NCBI GenBank assembly: GCA_024697645.1
Contig: JAILFH010000005.1
Location: forward strand, 1 to 32,393
DNA: 32,393 bases
Direction of reading: 5' to 3'
Origin: Prevotella sp.
GTDB taxonomy: Bacteria; Bacteroidota; Bacteroidia; Bacteroidales; Bacteroidaceae
Below the pieces are notes generated by a model, which saw only the letters and a list, made by a program, of their open reading frames with translations, was not told the DNA's origin and did no database searches. The stretch's first letter is position 1. Every line of letters starts with the position of its first letter. Below, one piece after another: positions 1-6,792 of the stretch. A program made the position numbers and the translations under genes.

Positions 1-193
1 GAGGGAAAGAGAAGCACAAGCAGAAGGATTGTCTGCAGGATCCCCAAGCAAGTGCGCTCGGCAAGCAAGGACGCTTGCAAACCGACTAGGAACTGACTTC
101 CACTCTCGACCGCGAGGACGCTCAACGTCGATGCAGCGAAACGAAATTCCGAAACCTCTCAACCTCAACTCTCTCAGCGGGCTCGTCAGAGGA

Positions 194-333
194 CTGGGCA
201 TATCTCTTGCCCCTTGCTCCCTGCCCCTTGCCCCTAAACCTTTAACCTTTAATTACTAACCCAAGCCAAACCCACAGCCTCTTTTCAGAGGACAACTCCC
301 TTCCCTTGAGGGAGGGGTTGGGGGTAGGCTCCC
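194..333. repeat. C-rich low-complexity tract and GC-rich palindromic element E1
   Basis: Positions 1-352 hold no gene I can support. Near 200-240 is a tract of CTTGCCCC/CTGCCCC words; a very similar tract recurs at 6682-6718, so it is a dispersed repeat. From 296 to 333 is a GC-rich element with a short hairpin (CTCCCT at 296-301 pairing with AGGGAG at 309-314) and a tail GGGGTTGGGGGTAGGCTCCC. Related elements lie at 539-590, 2662-2715, 2766-2810, 12151-12180 and 12351-12390. This copy sits 20 bp before the start of the broken HU-like gene. The form (short GC-rich hairpin plus conserved tail, between genes) resembles REP elements, but that is an inference. Confidence 0.6.
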
Positions 334-352
334 TAAAAACTTTATCAGTACT

Positions 353-538
353 ATGGCAGTAAAATACAAGCTTTATCAGGACAATCGCACGACCTCTACC
401 CACAAGGGAATGTGGTACGCTCGTGCACTCGTCAGCGGCATCAAGGACACGAAGACGCTCGCCGACCAGATCCAGCAGAATGTGTCGGTGAAGAAGTCAG
501 ACGTGCTCGCCGTTCTCGATGAACTCGTCGTTGTGATG
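353..538 (+). pseudogene. HU-like DNA-binding protein fragment (N-terminal half only)
   Basis: The first 62 codons read like the N-terminus of the Bacteroidales HU-like (HU-HIG type) family: MAVKYKLYQDNR, then GMWYARALVSG and the helix KKSDVLAVLDELVVVM. Family members continue with a segment ending in a GFGSF-like turn and a beta arm, for a total well above 100 residues. Here resemblance stops at codon 62 (538), and the frame continues into Pro/Arg/Gly-rich residues encoded by the GC-rich element at 539-590, stopping at 637. No frame from 540 to 960 restores the missing half. I therefore call it a truncated remnant rather than a working nucleoid protein. Family identification comes from memory of these sequences. 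Confidence 0.7.
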
Positions 539-590
539 AGGCTCCTACTCCCTCCCTGCAGGCAAGGGCGGGGGGAGAGGCTTGGGAGAG
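539..590. repeat. GC-rich palindromic element E2
   Basis: This element begins at the exact point where the HU-like reading frame loses family resemblance. It has a C-rich arm (CTCCCTCCCTGC) and a G-rich arm (GGGCGGGGGGAGAGGCT), like the element at 12351-12390, which also carries AGGCTC and GGGGGGAGAGGCT. The 22-bp tandem repeat array begins 10 bp downstream. Confidence 0.6.
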
Positions 591-599
591 TCTTCTGCA

Positions 600-752
600 G
601 AGCATTGCTTTCTACCTTAGAAAGGCATCCTCTGTAGGGTATAAACATGGTCTTTATAGGGGTATAAACACATGCTTTATATAGGTATAAAGGCATCCTC
701 TTTAAGGTCGAAAGGCATGCTTTGTAACATAGAAAGACGTGCTTTGTAGGTA
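600..752. repeat. Degenerate 22-bp tandem repeat array (locus A, about 7 units)
   Basis: Units start at about 600, 622, 644, 667, 690, 712 and 734. Four are 22 bp, two are 23 bp and the last is 19 bp. Each holds a core close to AAGGCATGCTTT followed by an AT-rich part such as GTATAGGTATA. The core is nearly self-complementary (AAAG-CATG-CTTT). The same family recurs at 25895-26137; for example AAGGCATGCTTT occurs in both. A 22-bp period is not a multiple of three, so the array is unlikely to encode a repeated peptide. From 753 to 1028 I see no gene or other clear structure. Confidence 0.8.
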
Positions 753-1028
753 AAGAATCTTTACAAGACGATGAAAATGATGAGAAAGACGATGGAAAAA
801 TACCAGCATGACATACCACCTTGCACGGAGCAACAAACTCGAAAAAGGGTTGCATACCATAGGCAATCTTGCGCTGTGCCAGTATGTAGACCCACCTCTC
901 TTGACCTCAATTGGCAGCGAAATAAAGGCAATAGTTTTATATGACTAAATTTCTAAAGACAAATGATGAATATTGTTCTCATCTGCGAAATATTCCTCCC
1001 AACGGAGTGATTTCTCGAAATTTATGCT

Positions 1029-1036
1029 TAACTTTG
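1029..1036 (+). promoter_or_regulatory. Possible -7 element for the kdgF-like operon
   Basis: TAACTTTG matches the Bacteroides -7 consensus TAnnTTTG. No convincing TTTG-type -33 element lies 19-20 bp upstream. If used, it would leave a leader of about 160 nt before the ATG at 1201. Confidence 0.3.
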
Positions 1037-1200
1037 CCCAATCAGGCGTTTGGGGTTCCATGAAGGCTAACGCTTCTAATGAGGCAACAGTTGAAACGGG
1101 CCTGCTCATGGGAGATTTGTTAGAATCTTTTACCCAGACTGTGAGTCAATTGGACATCAGTTTTAAGGAAACATTTTTATTACCAACTAAAAATACGAAA

Positions 1201-1563
1201 ATGAAAGAGGAAACGAAGAAAACTTGCAGCGATGTGTTTCAGTTCAACGATGAACTCAGGTGGGAAGATGCTGGAGCGGGTGTTGAACGCCAGATCATGG
1301 GCTACGACGGCCAGTTGATGCTGGTGAAGGTGAAGTTCGAGAAGGGATCAGTTGGCGAACCCCACAGCCACTATCACAGTCAGGCGAGTTATGTGGCCAG
1401 CGGAAAGTTTGAGATGACCATCGGCGACGAGAAGAGAATATTGGAGGCTGGCGACGGATTCTATGTTGCTCCCGATACCGTCCATGGGATTGTCTGTCTG
1501 GAGGCAGGTGTCGTCATCGATACGTTCAGCCCTATGCGTGCCACATTTATCGGTATGAAATAG
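1201..1563 (+). CDS. kdgF: KdgF-like cupin (unsaturated uronate linearisation)
   Basis: This 120-residue single-domain cupin resembles KdgF, which speeds conversion of 4,5-unsaturated uronates, released by lyases and unsaturated uronyl hydrolases, to the linear ketone used by downstream isomerases. The frame runs from W-E-D-A-G-A-G-V-E-R through a PHSHYHSQASYV metal-binding cupin motif with three histidines, then GDGFYVAPDTVHG carrying the second-motif histidine, and closes with VVIDTFSPMRATF, a typical KdgF tail. The reading frame is open back to 973, but the upstream part shows no family resemblance, so I chose the ATG at 1201. The ACT-domain gene starts 3 bp after its stop. The enzyme would serve products of the GH88 enzyme at 12388-14775. 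Other small cupins are possible. Confidence 0.75.
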   Translation: MKEETKKTCSDVFQFNDELRWEDAGAGVERQIMGYDGQLMLVKVKFEKGSVGEPHSHYHSQASYVASGKFEMTIGDEKRILEAGDGFYVAPDTVHGIVCLEAGVVIDTFSPMRATFIGMK

Positions 1564-1566
1564 AAG

Positions 1567-1935
1567 ATGGAGTTAAAGATTATCGACATAGAATTCTCCG
1601 TCTGCAAGGTCGAGGACTATTCGGGGATTGATATTGAGAGTCCATTCGTATTCACTGGCTCTACCGATGAAGAGAAATCTCTTGTCTGCCCAACTAACCT
1701 TGTGCCTGGGAATGTCATAGAGCGGAATGACGGATGGCGCGCCTTCCGTATAGAGGGCGTACTTGACTTCTCTCTCATCGGCATTTTGTCTCGTATCACA
1801 GCGTGTCTGGCAGAAAATTCCATAGGTATTTTTGCCATATCAACTTTCAATACCGACTACATCTTGACTAAGAGCGAGAATCTCGATACGGCCATTCAAG
1901 TATTAACGAATAACGGATATACCATCAGACAATGA
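1567..1935 (+). CDS. ACT-domain protein
   Basis: This 122-residue protein resembles the small two-ACT-domain family (ACT_7/CASTOR-like) that binds amino acids or other small ligands. The second half is most telling: GWRAFRIEGVLDFSLIGILSRITACLAENSIGIFAISTFNTDYILTK has the alternating strands and the DFSLIGILS/ISTFNTDYI pattern typical of these proteins. No catalytic domain is attached, so it is likely a free-standing sensor. It starts 3 bp after the kdgF-like gene and its TGA overlaps the next ATG (ATGA at 1932-1935), which points to one operon with translational coupling. Its ligand cannot be read from the sequence. Confidence 0.75.
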   Translation: MELKIIDIEFSVCKVEDYSGIDIESPFVFTGSTDEEKSLVCPTNLVPGNVIERNDGWRAFRIEGVLDFSLIGILSRITACLAENSIGIFAISTFNTDYILTKSENLDTAIQVLTNNGYTIRQ

Positions 1936-2495
1936 GAAAAACAGAGCGCGAGAAGCAGACCGTCAGGAAGTCGATAGTACATATCATACTTCTTTTCATA
2001 TTGGCCATTCTGTATGGATGTACGGATGGCAAGAGAGCCGGTGCGGATGCCCTTCCGCAGGGTTCCGACTCAGCGATGAGGGCGAAAGGATACGACGAAG
2101 TGAAGATTTTCAAGAGCAAGACGGGACATATTACGACCACTCTGCAACTGAATGGAAAACCGTGTGTCTTCCTCATCGATACCGGCGGTGGCGGCACGCT
2201 TATCGACGTGTCAAAGAGGAGCAAGTTTGGACTTGAAGCCTTGAAGACTACCGACTATGTTGCCGGAATCGGCTCGGTTTCTCCATTGGTCAGGACGTCG
2301 GCCACGCTCAGGATCAACGAGTTCGACATCGTGGCTCAGGAACTTTACCTGATGGACATCTCATATCTCAATGCCGAATTCAAGAAAAACCACGCAAGAC
2401 AGGTTGACGGCATCTTAGGCACCGACTTCCTGGACAAGCATCAGGCCGTGATAGACTACGCTCAGTGCAAGTTGTATCTGAAGATCAAGAATTAG
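1932..2495 (+). CDS. Retropepsin-like aspartic protease lipoprotein
   Basis: The 187-residue protein has a basic N-terminus, a hydrophobic segment and a lipobox-like LYGC with Cys30, so it is probably a lipoprotein. The mature part has a clan AA aspartic protease pattern: VFLIDTGGGGTLIDVS with the catalytic D83-T84-G85, then a hydrophobic strand region, then DGILGTDFLDKHQAVIDY (159-177), the usual second conserved block. One Asp-Thr-Gly per chain means the active form should be a dimer. It overlaps the ACT-domain stop by 4 nt. The last codons (from 2484) lie inside a sequence repeated in inverted orientation at 6455-6531. Substrate unknown. Confidence 0.72.
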   Translation: MRKTEREKQTVRKSIVHIILLFILAILYGCTDGKRAGADALPQGSDSAMRAKGYDEVKIFKSKTGHITTTLQLNGKPCVFLIDTGGGGTLIDVSKRSKFGLEALKTTDYVAGIGSVSPLVRTSATLRINEFDIVAQELYLMDISYLNAEFKKNHARQVDGILGTDFLDKHQAVIDYAQCKLYLKIKN

Positions 2496-2550
2496 AGAAT
2501 TTAAGAATTTTCTGTAGGATTGAATTAATAAGAACTAGAGATTTGAGCAA
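2484..2550. repeat. Outer inverted repeat arm A (left)
   Basis: This stretch, starting inside the last four codons of the retropepsin-like gene, matches the reverse complement of 6455-6531. Shared blocks are ATCAAGAATTAGAGAATT and TGAATTAATAAGAA, separated by a few bases of length difference. With the inner arms at 2904-3046 and 6276-6414 it forms nested inverted repeats around the ABC transporter operon. Confidence 0.7.
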
Positions 2551-2661
2551 ACTAAGCGGAAGGGGGCGCATAGGATGGGCTTCGCCCAGAAATCATTCAA
2601 AAGTCGCTTCGCGAGAAATCTTTTGCGCCTTTCTTGCTGCAGAAAGTGGCTGCCTTATATT

Positions 2662-2715
2662 CCCCTCCTTCTAGAAGGAGGGGCGGAGTGAAGCGAAGCG
2701 TAACGGGGGTGGTAG
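2662..2715. repeat. GC-rich palindromic element E3
   Basis: A perfect 22-bp palindrome (CCCCTCCTTCT at 2662-2672 followed by its exact complement to 2683) is followed by a tail GCGGAGTGAAGCGAAGCG and GGGGGTGGTAG. The tail recurs inverted in the element at 2766-2810, 50 bp away. Confidence 0.75.
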
Positions 2716-2765
2716 AGAAATAATTCTCCACGACTTATAAAAGCAATTAGATTTGTGTTTCATCG

Positions 2766-2810
2766 CTACCACCCCTCGCTTCGCTTTACCCCTCCTCCCC
2801 GGAGGAGGGG
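2766..2810. repeat. GC-rich palindromic element E4, inverted relative to E3
   Basis: It starts CTACCACCCCTCGCTTCGCTTT, broken here as CTACCACCCC then TCGCTTCGCTTT, and ends in a near-perfect palindrome CCCCTCCTCC / CCGGAGGAGGGG. E3 and E4 are arranged tail to tail, as in paired REP elements. The rest of 2551-2903 shows no gene. Confidence 0.75.
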
Positions 2811-2903
2811 ACCCCGAGGATGCCACTTCCTATGCCAAAGTTGGCAAAAGTTGTAAGAGTGTTTTTGAGATAATATAAGTCTGACCGTCATCGTACCGAA
2901 ATT

Positions 2904-3046
2904 CTCTTCTGTGTTCAGTTGGTTGATGACCCGTCTTGGTGGAACTTGCCCTCTTTGCCTTTCGCCTCATAACTAATCATATTTGTAATTTGTGAATTGT
3001 AACTTGTGATATGTTTTGTAATTTGTGAATTGTAATATGTAATTTG
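2904..3046. repeat. Inner inverted repeat arm B (left)
   Basis: About 143 bp matching the reverse complement of 6276-6414. The longest identical block I found is 32 bp (2971-3002 against 6326-6357). Inside the arm the word TTTGTAATTTGTGAATTGTA is repeated at about 2982 and 3014. The flanking part (TTGGTGGAAC to TTCGCCTC) also aligns with the other arm, so the match is not just low-complexity AT-rich sequence. Confidence 0.85.
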
Positions 3047-3092
3047 TTATTTATTTTATTATAAGGTGTAATCCCCGCCGAAAGGGGGAAAT

Positions 3093-3124
3093 TTGATGGG
3101 TAGGAAGGGTTTTCTGCCCATCAA
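3093..3124. other. Hairpin upstream of the ABC operon promoter
   Basis: TTGATGGGTAG (3093-3103) and CTGCCCATCAA (3114-3124) form an 11-bp stem with one wobble pair and a 10-nt loop. It lies upstream of the predicted promoter at 3183-3213, so it is not in that leader. No T tract follows. It may be an operator or a remnant of the surrounding repeat. Confidence 0.45.
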
Positions 3125-3182
3125 TTGCGTATAGGGGAAAGCGGCTTTATTGTTAAAACAAGTTAATTTTTATAGGGTTTTC

Positions 3183-3213
3183 TTGGATTGTATCAACTAA
3201 ATGTTTACTTTTG
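3183..3213 (+). promoter_or_regulatory. Bacteroides-type promoter of the ABC/GntR operon
   Basis: TACTTTTG (3206-3213) matches TAnnTTTG exactly. TTG at 3183-3185 lies 20 bp upstream as a -33 element. The start of transcription should be near 3218-3222, inside the palindrome at 3216-3237. Confidence 0.65.
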
Positions 3214-3215
3214 CA

Positions 3216-3237
3216 GTGTACTATTAAAGTGGTACAC
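3216..3237. promoter_or_regulatory. Operator-like palindrome, probable site for the YtrA-type regulator
   Basis: GTGTACTA-N6-TGGTACAC is an inverted repeat with 7 of 8 arm positions matching. It begins 2 bp after the -7 element and covers the expected transcription start, an ideal position for repression. The operon ends in a GntR/YtrA-type regulator, and operators of this subfamily commonly hold GTAC-centred half sites. Binding by that regulator is an inference. Confidence 0.65.
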
Positions 3238-3331
3238 CTAAAACGAACGAATTTTAATAACGAACAAGTTAAAAAAACTCTCTCGCAAACAAAAAAAATA
3301 ACAACAAGAACAAACGCCAACAAAGAAAGTT

Positions 3332-4165
3332 ATGATTAAGATTCAGAACATCAGTTACAAGTATTCAGGTTCGTCGGAAATGGTTTTCGACGGCCTCACA
3401 CTCAATCTCGAGGAAGGTCGCATCTACGGACTGCTGGGTAAGAACGGTGTAGGCAAGAGCACCCTACTCTATCTGCTCAGCGGACTGCTCATGCCGCGTC
3501 AGGGTGAGATTGAGATTGACGGAAACGAACCGCGCCGACGCGAGCCACAGTTGCTCCAGCAGTTGTTCTTCGTGCCCGACGAGTTTTCGCTGCCCAACAT
3601 GACGCTTCGCAAGTACGTGGACTTCTATGCTCCCTTCTATCCCAACTTCAGCAAGGAGGTGCTGTCGCAGTGCCTTCAGGACTTCGAGATGTCGATGGAC
3701 GCGAAACTTGAAAATCTGTCGCTGGGCGAGAAGAAGCGCGTGCTGGTGAGTTTTGCTCTCGCCACACAGTGCCGCGTGCTGTTGATGGACGAACCCACCA
3801 ACGGTCTGGACATTCCCGCCAAGAGTCTGTTCCGCAAGATGGTGGCCCGCCACATGGGTGAGGAGCAGATCATCGTTGTGTCGACCCATCAGGTGCACGA
3901 CGTCGACGCCCTGCTCGATCATGTCATCATCCTTGGCGCAAAGGGAGGTGCAGACAGCGTGCTGCTCGACAGTTCCCTCGCCGATGTTCAGGAGCGCTTC
4001 GCCTTCCAGTATCGCTCGATGGGCGAGGACTGCAGCGACGCCCTCTATACTGAGCCTACACCGCAGGGTCGCGCGGTGATTGTTGCTAACACCGACGGCG
4101 AAGAGACAACGGTGAATCTGGAGATGCTCTTCAATGCAGTTGTCAATGGCAAACTGTCGAAATAG
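3332..4165 (+). CDS. ABC transporter ATP-binding protein (YtrB-like)
   Basis: A 277-residue ATPase subunit. Walker A is GKNGVGKS (36-43), the signature motif is LSLGEKKR (129-136), Walker B is VLLMDE (149-154) followed by PTNGLD, and the H-loop histidine is in VVSTHQ (H186). The length and C-terminal extension after the ATPase core fit exporter-type ABC proteins of the YtrB/CcmA class. It is the first gene of an operon with two membrane proteins and a GntR regulator. In Firmicutes such operons respond to cell-wall-active agents, but the substrate here is unknown. The 38-bp gap to the next gene holds no terminator. Confidence 0.9.
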   Translation: MIKIQNISYKYSGSSEMVFDGLTLNLEEGRIYGLLGKNGVGKSTLLYLLSGLLMPRQGEIEIDGNEPRRREPQLLQQLFFVPDEFSLPNMTLRKYVDFYAPFYPNFSKEVLSQCLQDFEMSMDAKLENLSLGEKKRVLVSFALATQCRVLLMDEPTNGLDIPAKSLFRKMVARHMGEEQIIVVSTHQVHDVDALLDHVIILGAKGGADSVLLDSSLADVQERFAFQYRSMGEDCSDALYTEPTPQGRAVIVANTDGEETTVNLEMLFNAVVNGKLSK

Positions 4166-4203
4166 AGTTACGGAAGTTGTAGTGTAGAAAAATTTCAAGA
4201 AGA

Positions 4204-4965
4204 ATGAATCTCATGAAAACAACAACATTCAGCCTCCGCCGCTTCTGTCGCCTGTTCCGTGCCAATATGGGCGAACGCGCCCGCACCATTCTGATGGTGA
4301 CGCTCCTGTTGACACTTGTGCTGCTTGCCATCAAGGTGTTCTGTGCATTTTTCTGGTGGAACGACCTCGAGATTGCCTTTTTTCGAATGAATCGCCTGAG
4401 CATCTGGCCATTATTCTTCATCTTGCCAGTCTTCAATCCGACAAACTATCAGCTGTCACGCAAGCATAGTGCCCGTTTCCTGACGCTGCCCGTGAGCAAC
4501 ATGGAGCGTTTCACGCAGTGTCTCGTACAGCCACTGGTGTGCCTACTGCTTGTTTCGATAGTAAGTTTTCTCTGTGCCGAAGTACTGTGGAGAATTGGTC
4601 TGAGCTATTTCTTCCCTCAGGTCTATGATGCCTATATTCAAATGGCTGATCTGGGTAGAATCCTCTTCAAATTCTTTTTCCTCATGCTGTTCATCGTGAC
4701 TTTCTATCCACTGCAATTTGTAGAGGTGTTCAAGTACAGGAAATCCCCCTGGAATGGCGTCATCATCTTCATTGCGATGCTGGCCTTCTTCATCCTGCTC
4801 ATCGTAGTTCTCCACAGCATCTTTTCAGGTACTCATCGTGGACTGATATTCCTTCTGAGTCTGGGCGGATTCATACTGACGTGGCTCTGCCTGCTGCCTC
4901 TCGCCTATCGTGGATTCTGTCGCTATGAGTTCAATCAGAATATTGAATACCCAACCAACAAATAA
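4204..4965 (+). CDS. ABC transporter permease, first subunit
   Basis: A 253-residue membrane protein with about six hydrophobic stretches, for example ILMVTLLLTLVLLAIKVFCAFFWW near the N-terminus, LVQPLVCLLLVSIVSFLC, FFFLMLFIVTFYPLQFV, VIIFIAMLAFFILLIVVL and LIFLLSLGGFILTWLCLLPLAY at the C-terminus. It has the form of ABC-2-type permeases but I recognise no named family. A second in-frame ATG lies at 4213 and may be the real start. It is followed after 5 bp by the second permease. The two permeases and the upstream ATPase would form one exporter. Confidence 0.75.
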   Translation: MNLMKTTTFSLRRFCRLFRANMGERARTILMVTLLLTLVLLAIKVFCAFFWWNDLEIAFFRMNRLSIWPLFFILPVFNPTNYQLSRKHSARFLTLPVSNMERFTQCLVQPLVCLLLVSIVSFLCAEVLWRIGLSYFFPQVYDAYIQMADLGRILFKFFFLMLFIVTFYPLQFVEVFKYRKSPWNGVIIFIAMLAFFILLIVVLHSIFSGTHRGLIFLLSLGGFILTWLCLLPLAYRGFCRYEFNQNIEYPTNK

Positions 4966-4970
4966 AAACA

Positions 4971-5849
4971 ATGAAAAATAATCAATTCAACATAAACCGT
5001 TGCTGGCAGTTGCTCCGACAGCATCTGATCAATGGAAGACTCGACTTGCTGCTTGTGGCATTACTGACGTTCTTCGGAGCGCTTGCAGCCTATGCTTTCG
5101 GTATTTTTTCAGGTGTGAGCACGATGGGCAGGGCCAATCTGCCCTTCGACCAGAGCCTGCTTCCCTCGTTCTCGGCCATCAGCAACGCAGGACTGGTCCT
5201 GTTGCTCATTGAAATTGTTGCCCTCAGTTCCGTGTTTGCCAACATGAGCAAGCGCAGTGGCGAGATTCAGTATCTGCTGTTGCCTGCCACGAATGGGGAG
5301 AAATGGTTTAGCCGCATTGCCTATGCCCTGATTCTGGGCTTTGTGGTTCCGACACTCTTCTACTATCTTGCCTTGCTGTTCGCCTCGGGCATTGGCTATC
5401 TCTTCGACATTCAGTCGCTGTCGGTGCTCTTCAAACTGAATTTCGACAATAGTTATGTGGCTTCTGTTTTGCCAGGAGAATTTACGATGCATTGGTGGTA
5501 TACGCCCGTGAACTGGTGTATGAGCATTTTCTTCGTCGCAGCATTCCTGCTCGGCGGAACCATCTGGCGCCACCAGCCCTGGCTCTATACGTCCCTTTCG
5601 GTGCTCGCATTCCTTTTCGTGATGGTTTTCACATCTGGATTTGGCATAGGCTACTACTTTTTTAAGAACGGTGCTTTCAACAAAGCAGACCTGCAGGAGA
5701 ATCCTTTCCTGATCATTGAAGACATGCAGCCGTTCATCATCGGCTCTGCCATTGTCGCTCTGCTACTCTCCGCCCTGATGATCTGGCTGTCGTATCGCCT
5801 GTTCTGTCGGCGACAGATGGAGACTCAGAAGATTCGCATTCTCGCATAA
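4971..5849 (+). CDS. ABC transporter permease, second subunit
   Basis: A 292-residue membrane protein with about six hydrophobic helices: LLLVALLTFFGALAAYAFGIF (about 25-45), AGLVLLLIEIVALSSVFA, IAYALILGFVVPTLFYYLALLFA, MSIFFVAAFLLGGTIW, LSVLAFLFVMVFTSGFGIGYYFF and IIGSAIVALLLSALMIWLSYRLF. The S-K-R-S-G-E-I-Q-Y-L-L-L-P-A block after the second helix resembles the LPVSNMER block of the preceding permease, so the two are probably distant paralogues forming a heterodimer. It starts 5 bp after its neighbour and the regulator follows after 23 bp. Confidence 0.75.
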   Translation: MKNNQFNINRCWQLLRQHLINGRLDLLLVALLTFFGALAAYAFGIFSGVSTMGRANLPFDQSLLPSFSAISNAGLVLLLIEIVALSSVFANMSKRSGEIQYLLLPATNGEKWFSRIAYALILGFVVPTLFYYLALLFASGIGYLFDIQSLSVLFKLNFDNSYVASVLPGEFTMHWWYTPVNWCMSIFFVAAFLLGGTIWRHQPWLYTSLSVLAFLFVMVFTSGFGIGYYFFKNGAFNKADLQENPFLIIEDMQPFIIGSAIVALLLSALMIWLSYRLFCRRQMETQKIRILA

Positions 5850-5872
5850 AGAACATAAAAACGTAAGTCAAT

Positions 5873-6226
5873 ATGATTTTTACCAACGATAAAGCCATAT
5901 ACGTGCAGATGGCAGACCGTCTCTGCGATGAGATCCTCGCCGGAACCTACAAGGCCGACGACCGAATTCCCAGCGTGCGAGAATATGCCGTGATGCTCGA
6001 AGTGAACACGAACACCGCCGTGAAGACCTACGAACTGCTGGCTCGCGAGGGTGTGATCTACAACAAGCGCGGTCTGGGCTACTTCGTTCATCCCGATGCC
6101 CGTAAACAGATTCTGGAGCGTCGCCGTGAAGAATTCCGCAGTCAGACGTTGCCCGAGATGTTCCGACAGATGCGCTTGCTCGATATCGACATCAACGAGA
6201 TTGTCAAGGCTTGGGAAAAACAGTAA
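5873..6226 (+). CDS. GntR-family regulator, YtrA subfamily
   Basis: A 117-residue protein with an N-terminal winged helix (about 8-75): AIYVQMADRLCDEILAGTYKADDRIPSVREYAVMLEVNTNTAVKTYELLAREGVIYNKRG is close to the GntR pattern, split here only by description. The short C-terminal part (about 45 residues) without an effector domain marks the YtrA subfamily. Such proteins usually repress their own ABC transporter operon. It is the last gene of the operon, and a matching palindrome overlaps the operon start at 3216-3237. Confidence 0.88.
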   Translation: MIFTNDKAIYVQMADRLCDEILAGTYKADDRIPSVREYAVMLEVNTNTAVKTYELLAREGVIYNKRGLGYFVHPDARKQILERRREEFRSQTLPEMFRQMRLLDIDINEIVKAWEKQ

Positions 6227-6275
6227 GTTGCAACTTTCCGCTCAGTGTTTGCGTCTAAGAAATAAAGGAACTTTT

Positions 6276-6414
6276 CAAATTACAAGTTACAATTCACAAA
6301 TTACAAATTAAAGACAAATCACATATTACAATTCACAAATTACAAATATGATTAGTTTTGAGGCAAAAGCCAAAGGGACATGTTCCGCCAAGGCGGGTTC
6401 AAGAAAACAGAAGA
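6276..6414. repeat. Inner inverted repeat arm B' (right)
   Basis: Reverse complement of 2904-3046, starting 50 bp after the GntR stop codon. The 32-bp block at 6326-6357 is identical to the reverse complement of 2971-3002. The outer part includes GAACATGTCCC/CTTGGCGGAAC-type sequence that aligns with the left arm with scattered changes. A short direct repeat (AACAGAAGAAAACAT twice, 6406-6440) follows. Confidence 0.85.
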
Positions 6415-6454
6415 AAACATAAAAAAACAGAAGAAAACATTTGGGTTATCTCTG

Positions 6455-6531
6455 TTGCAAAAATTCTCGAATTCTTATTAATTCAAAAAGTGAGCCAAAA
6501 ATAAAAATTCTCTAATTCTCTAATTCTTGAT
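6455..6531. repeat. Outer inverted repeat arm A' (right)
   Basis: Matches the reverse complement of 2484-2550, with TTCTTATTAATTCA and AATTCTCTAATTCTTGAT as shared blocks. The rest of 6532-6792 has no gene; it holds AT-rich DNA and, at 6682-6718, a C-rich CTTGCCCC-type tract also seen near 200-240. Confidence 0.7.
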
Positions 6532-6792
6532 AAAAACTTGAAACAGAGAGATTGGAACTGGGCGAAGCCTTATCGGTGAACGAAAATCCGTGACATTAAA
6601 AAATAAATGAAAATCTGTGTCATCCGTGGCTAAAAGAGCGCCAGTAGGGCATAAAGGTTGCTAAGTGAGCCAGTAGTGCATTTCTCTTGCCCCCTGCCCC
6701 CTTACCTCTTGCCCCTAAATAAAAAAAATGACGTTGTCGTGTAGTTTTTGACAGTAGGCTGCGTCTAAAGAATAAAACTTACAACAAATAAA

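Noticed and set aside
29..259. A 76-codon plus-strand open frame at the window start
   Set aside because: Composition is unlike neighbouring proteins and the second half translates a C-rich dispersed repeat.
376..855. A 159-codon minus-strand open frame covering the locus A repeats
   Set aside because: It runs antisense through the HU-like fragment and the repeats; the repeated peptide look (YKACLST-like blocks) is a by-product of the 22-bp repeat. No family match is visible.
973..1200. A longer N-terminus for the kdgF-like protein
   Set aside because: The extra 76 residues show no resemblance to KdgF proteins, which are about 110-120 residues, and include a promoter-like element.
3464..4198. 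A long minus-strand open frame opposite the ABC ATPase
   Set aside because: It is a histidine/leucine-rich antisense shadow of a clear ATPase gene, as are similar long frames opposite the M16, recA, GH42 and NADP-dehydrogenase genes.
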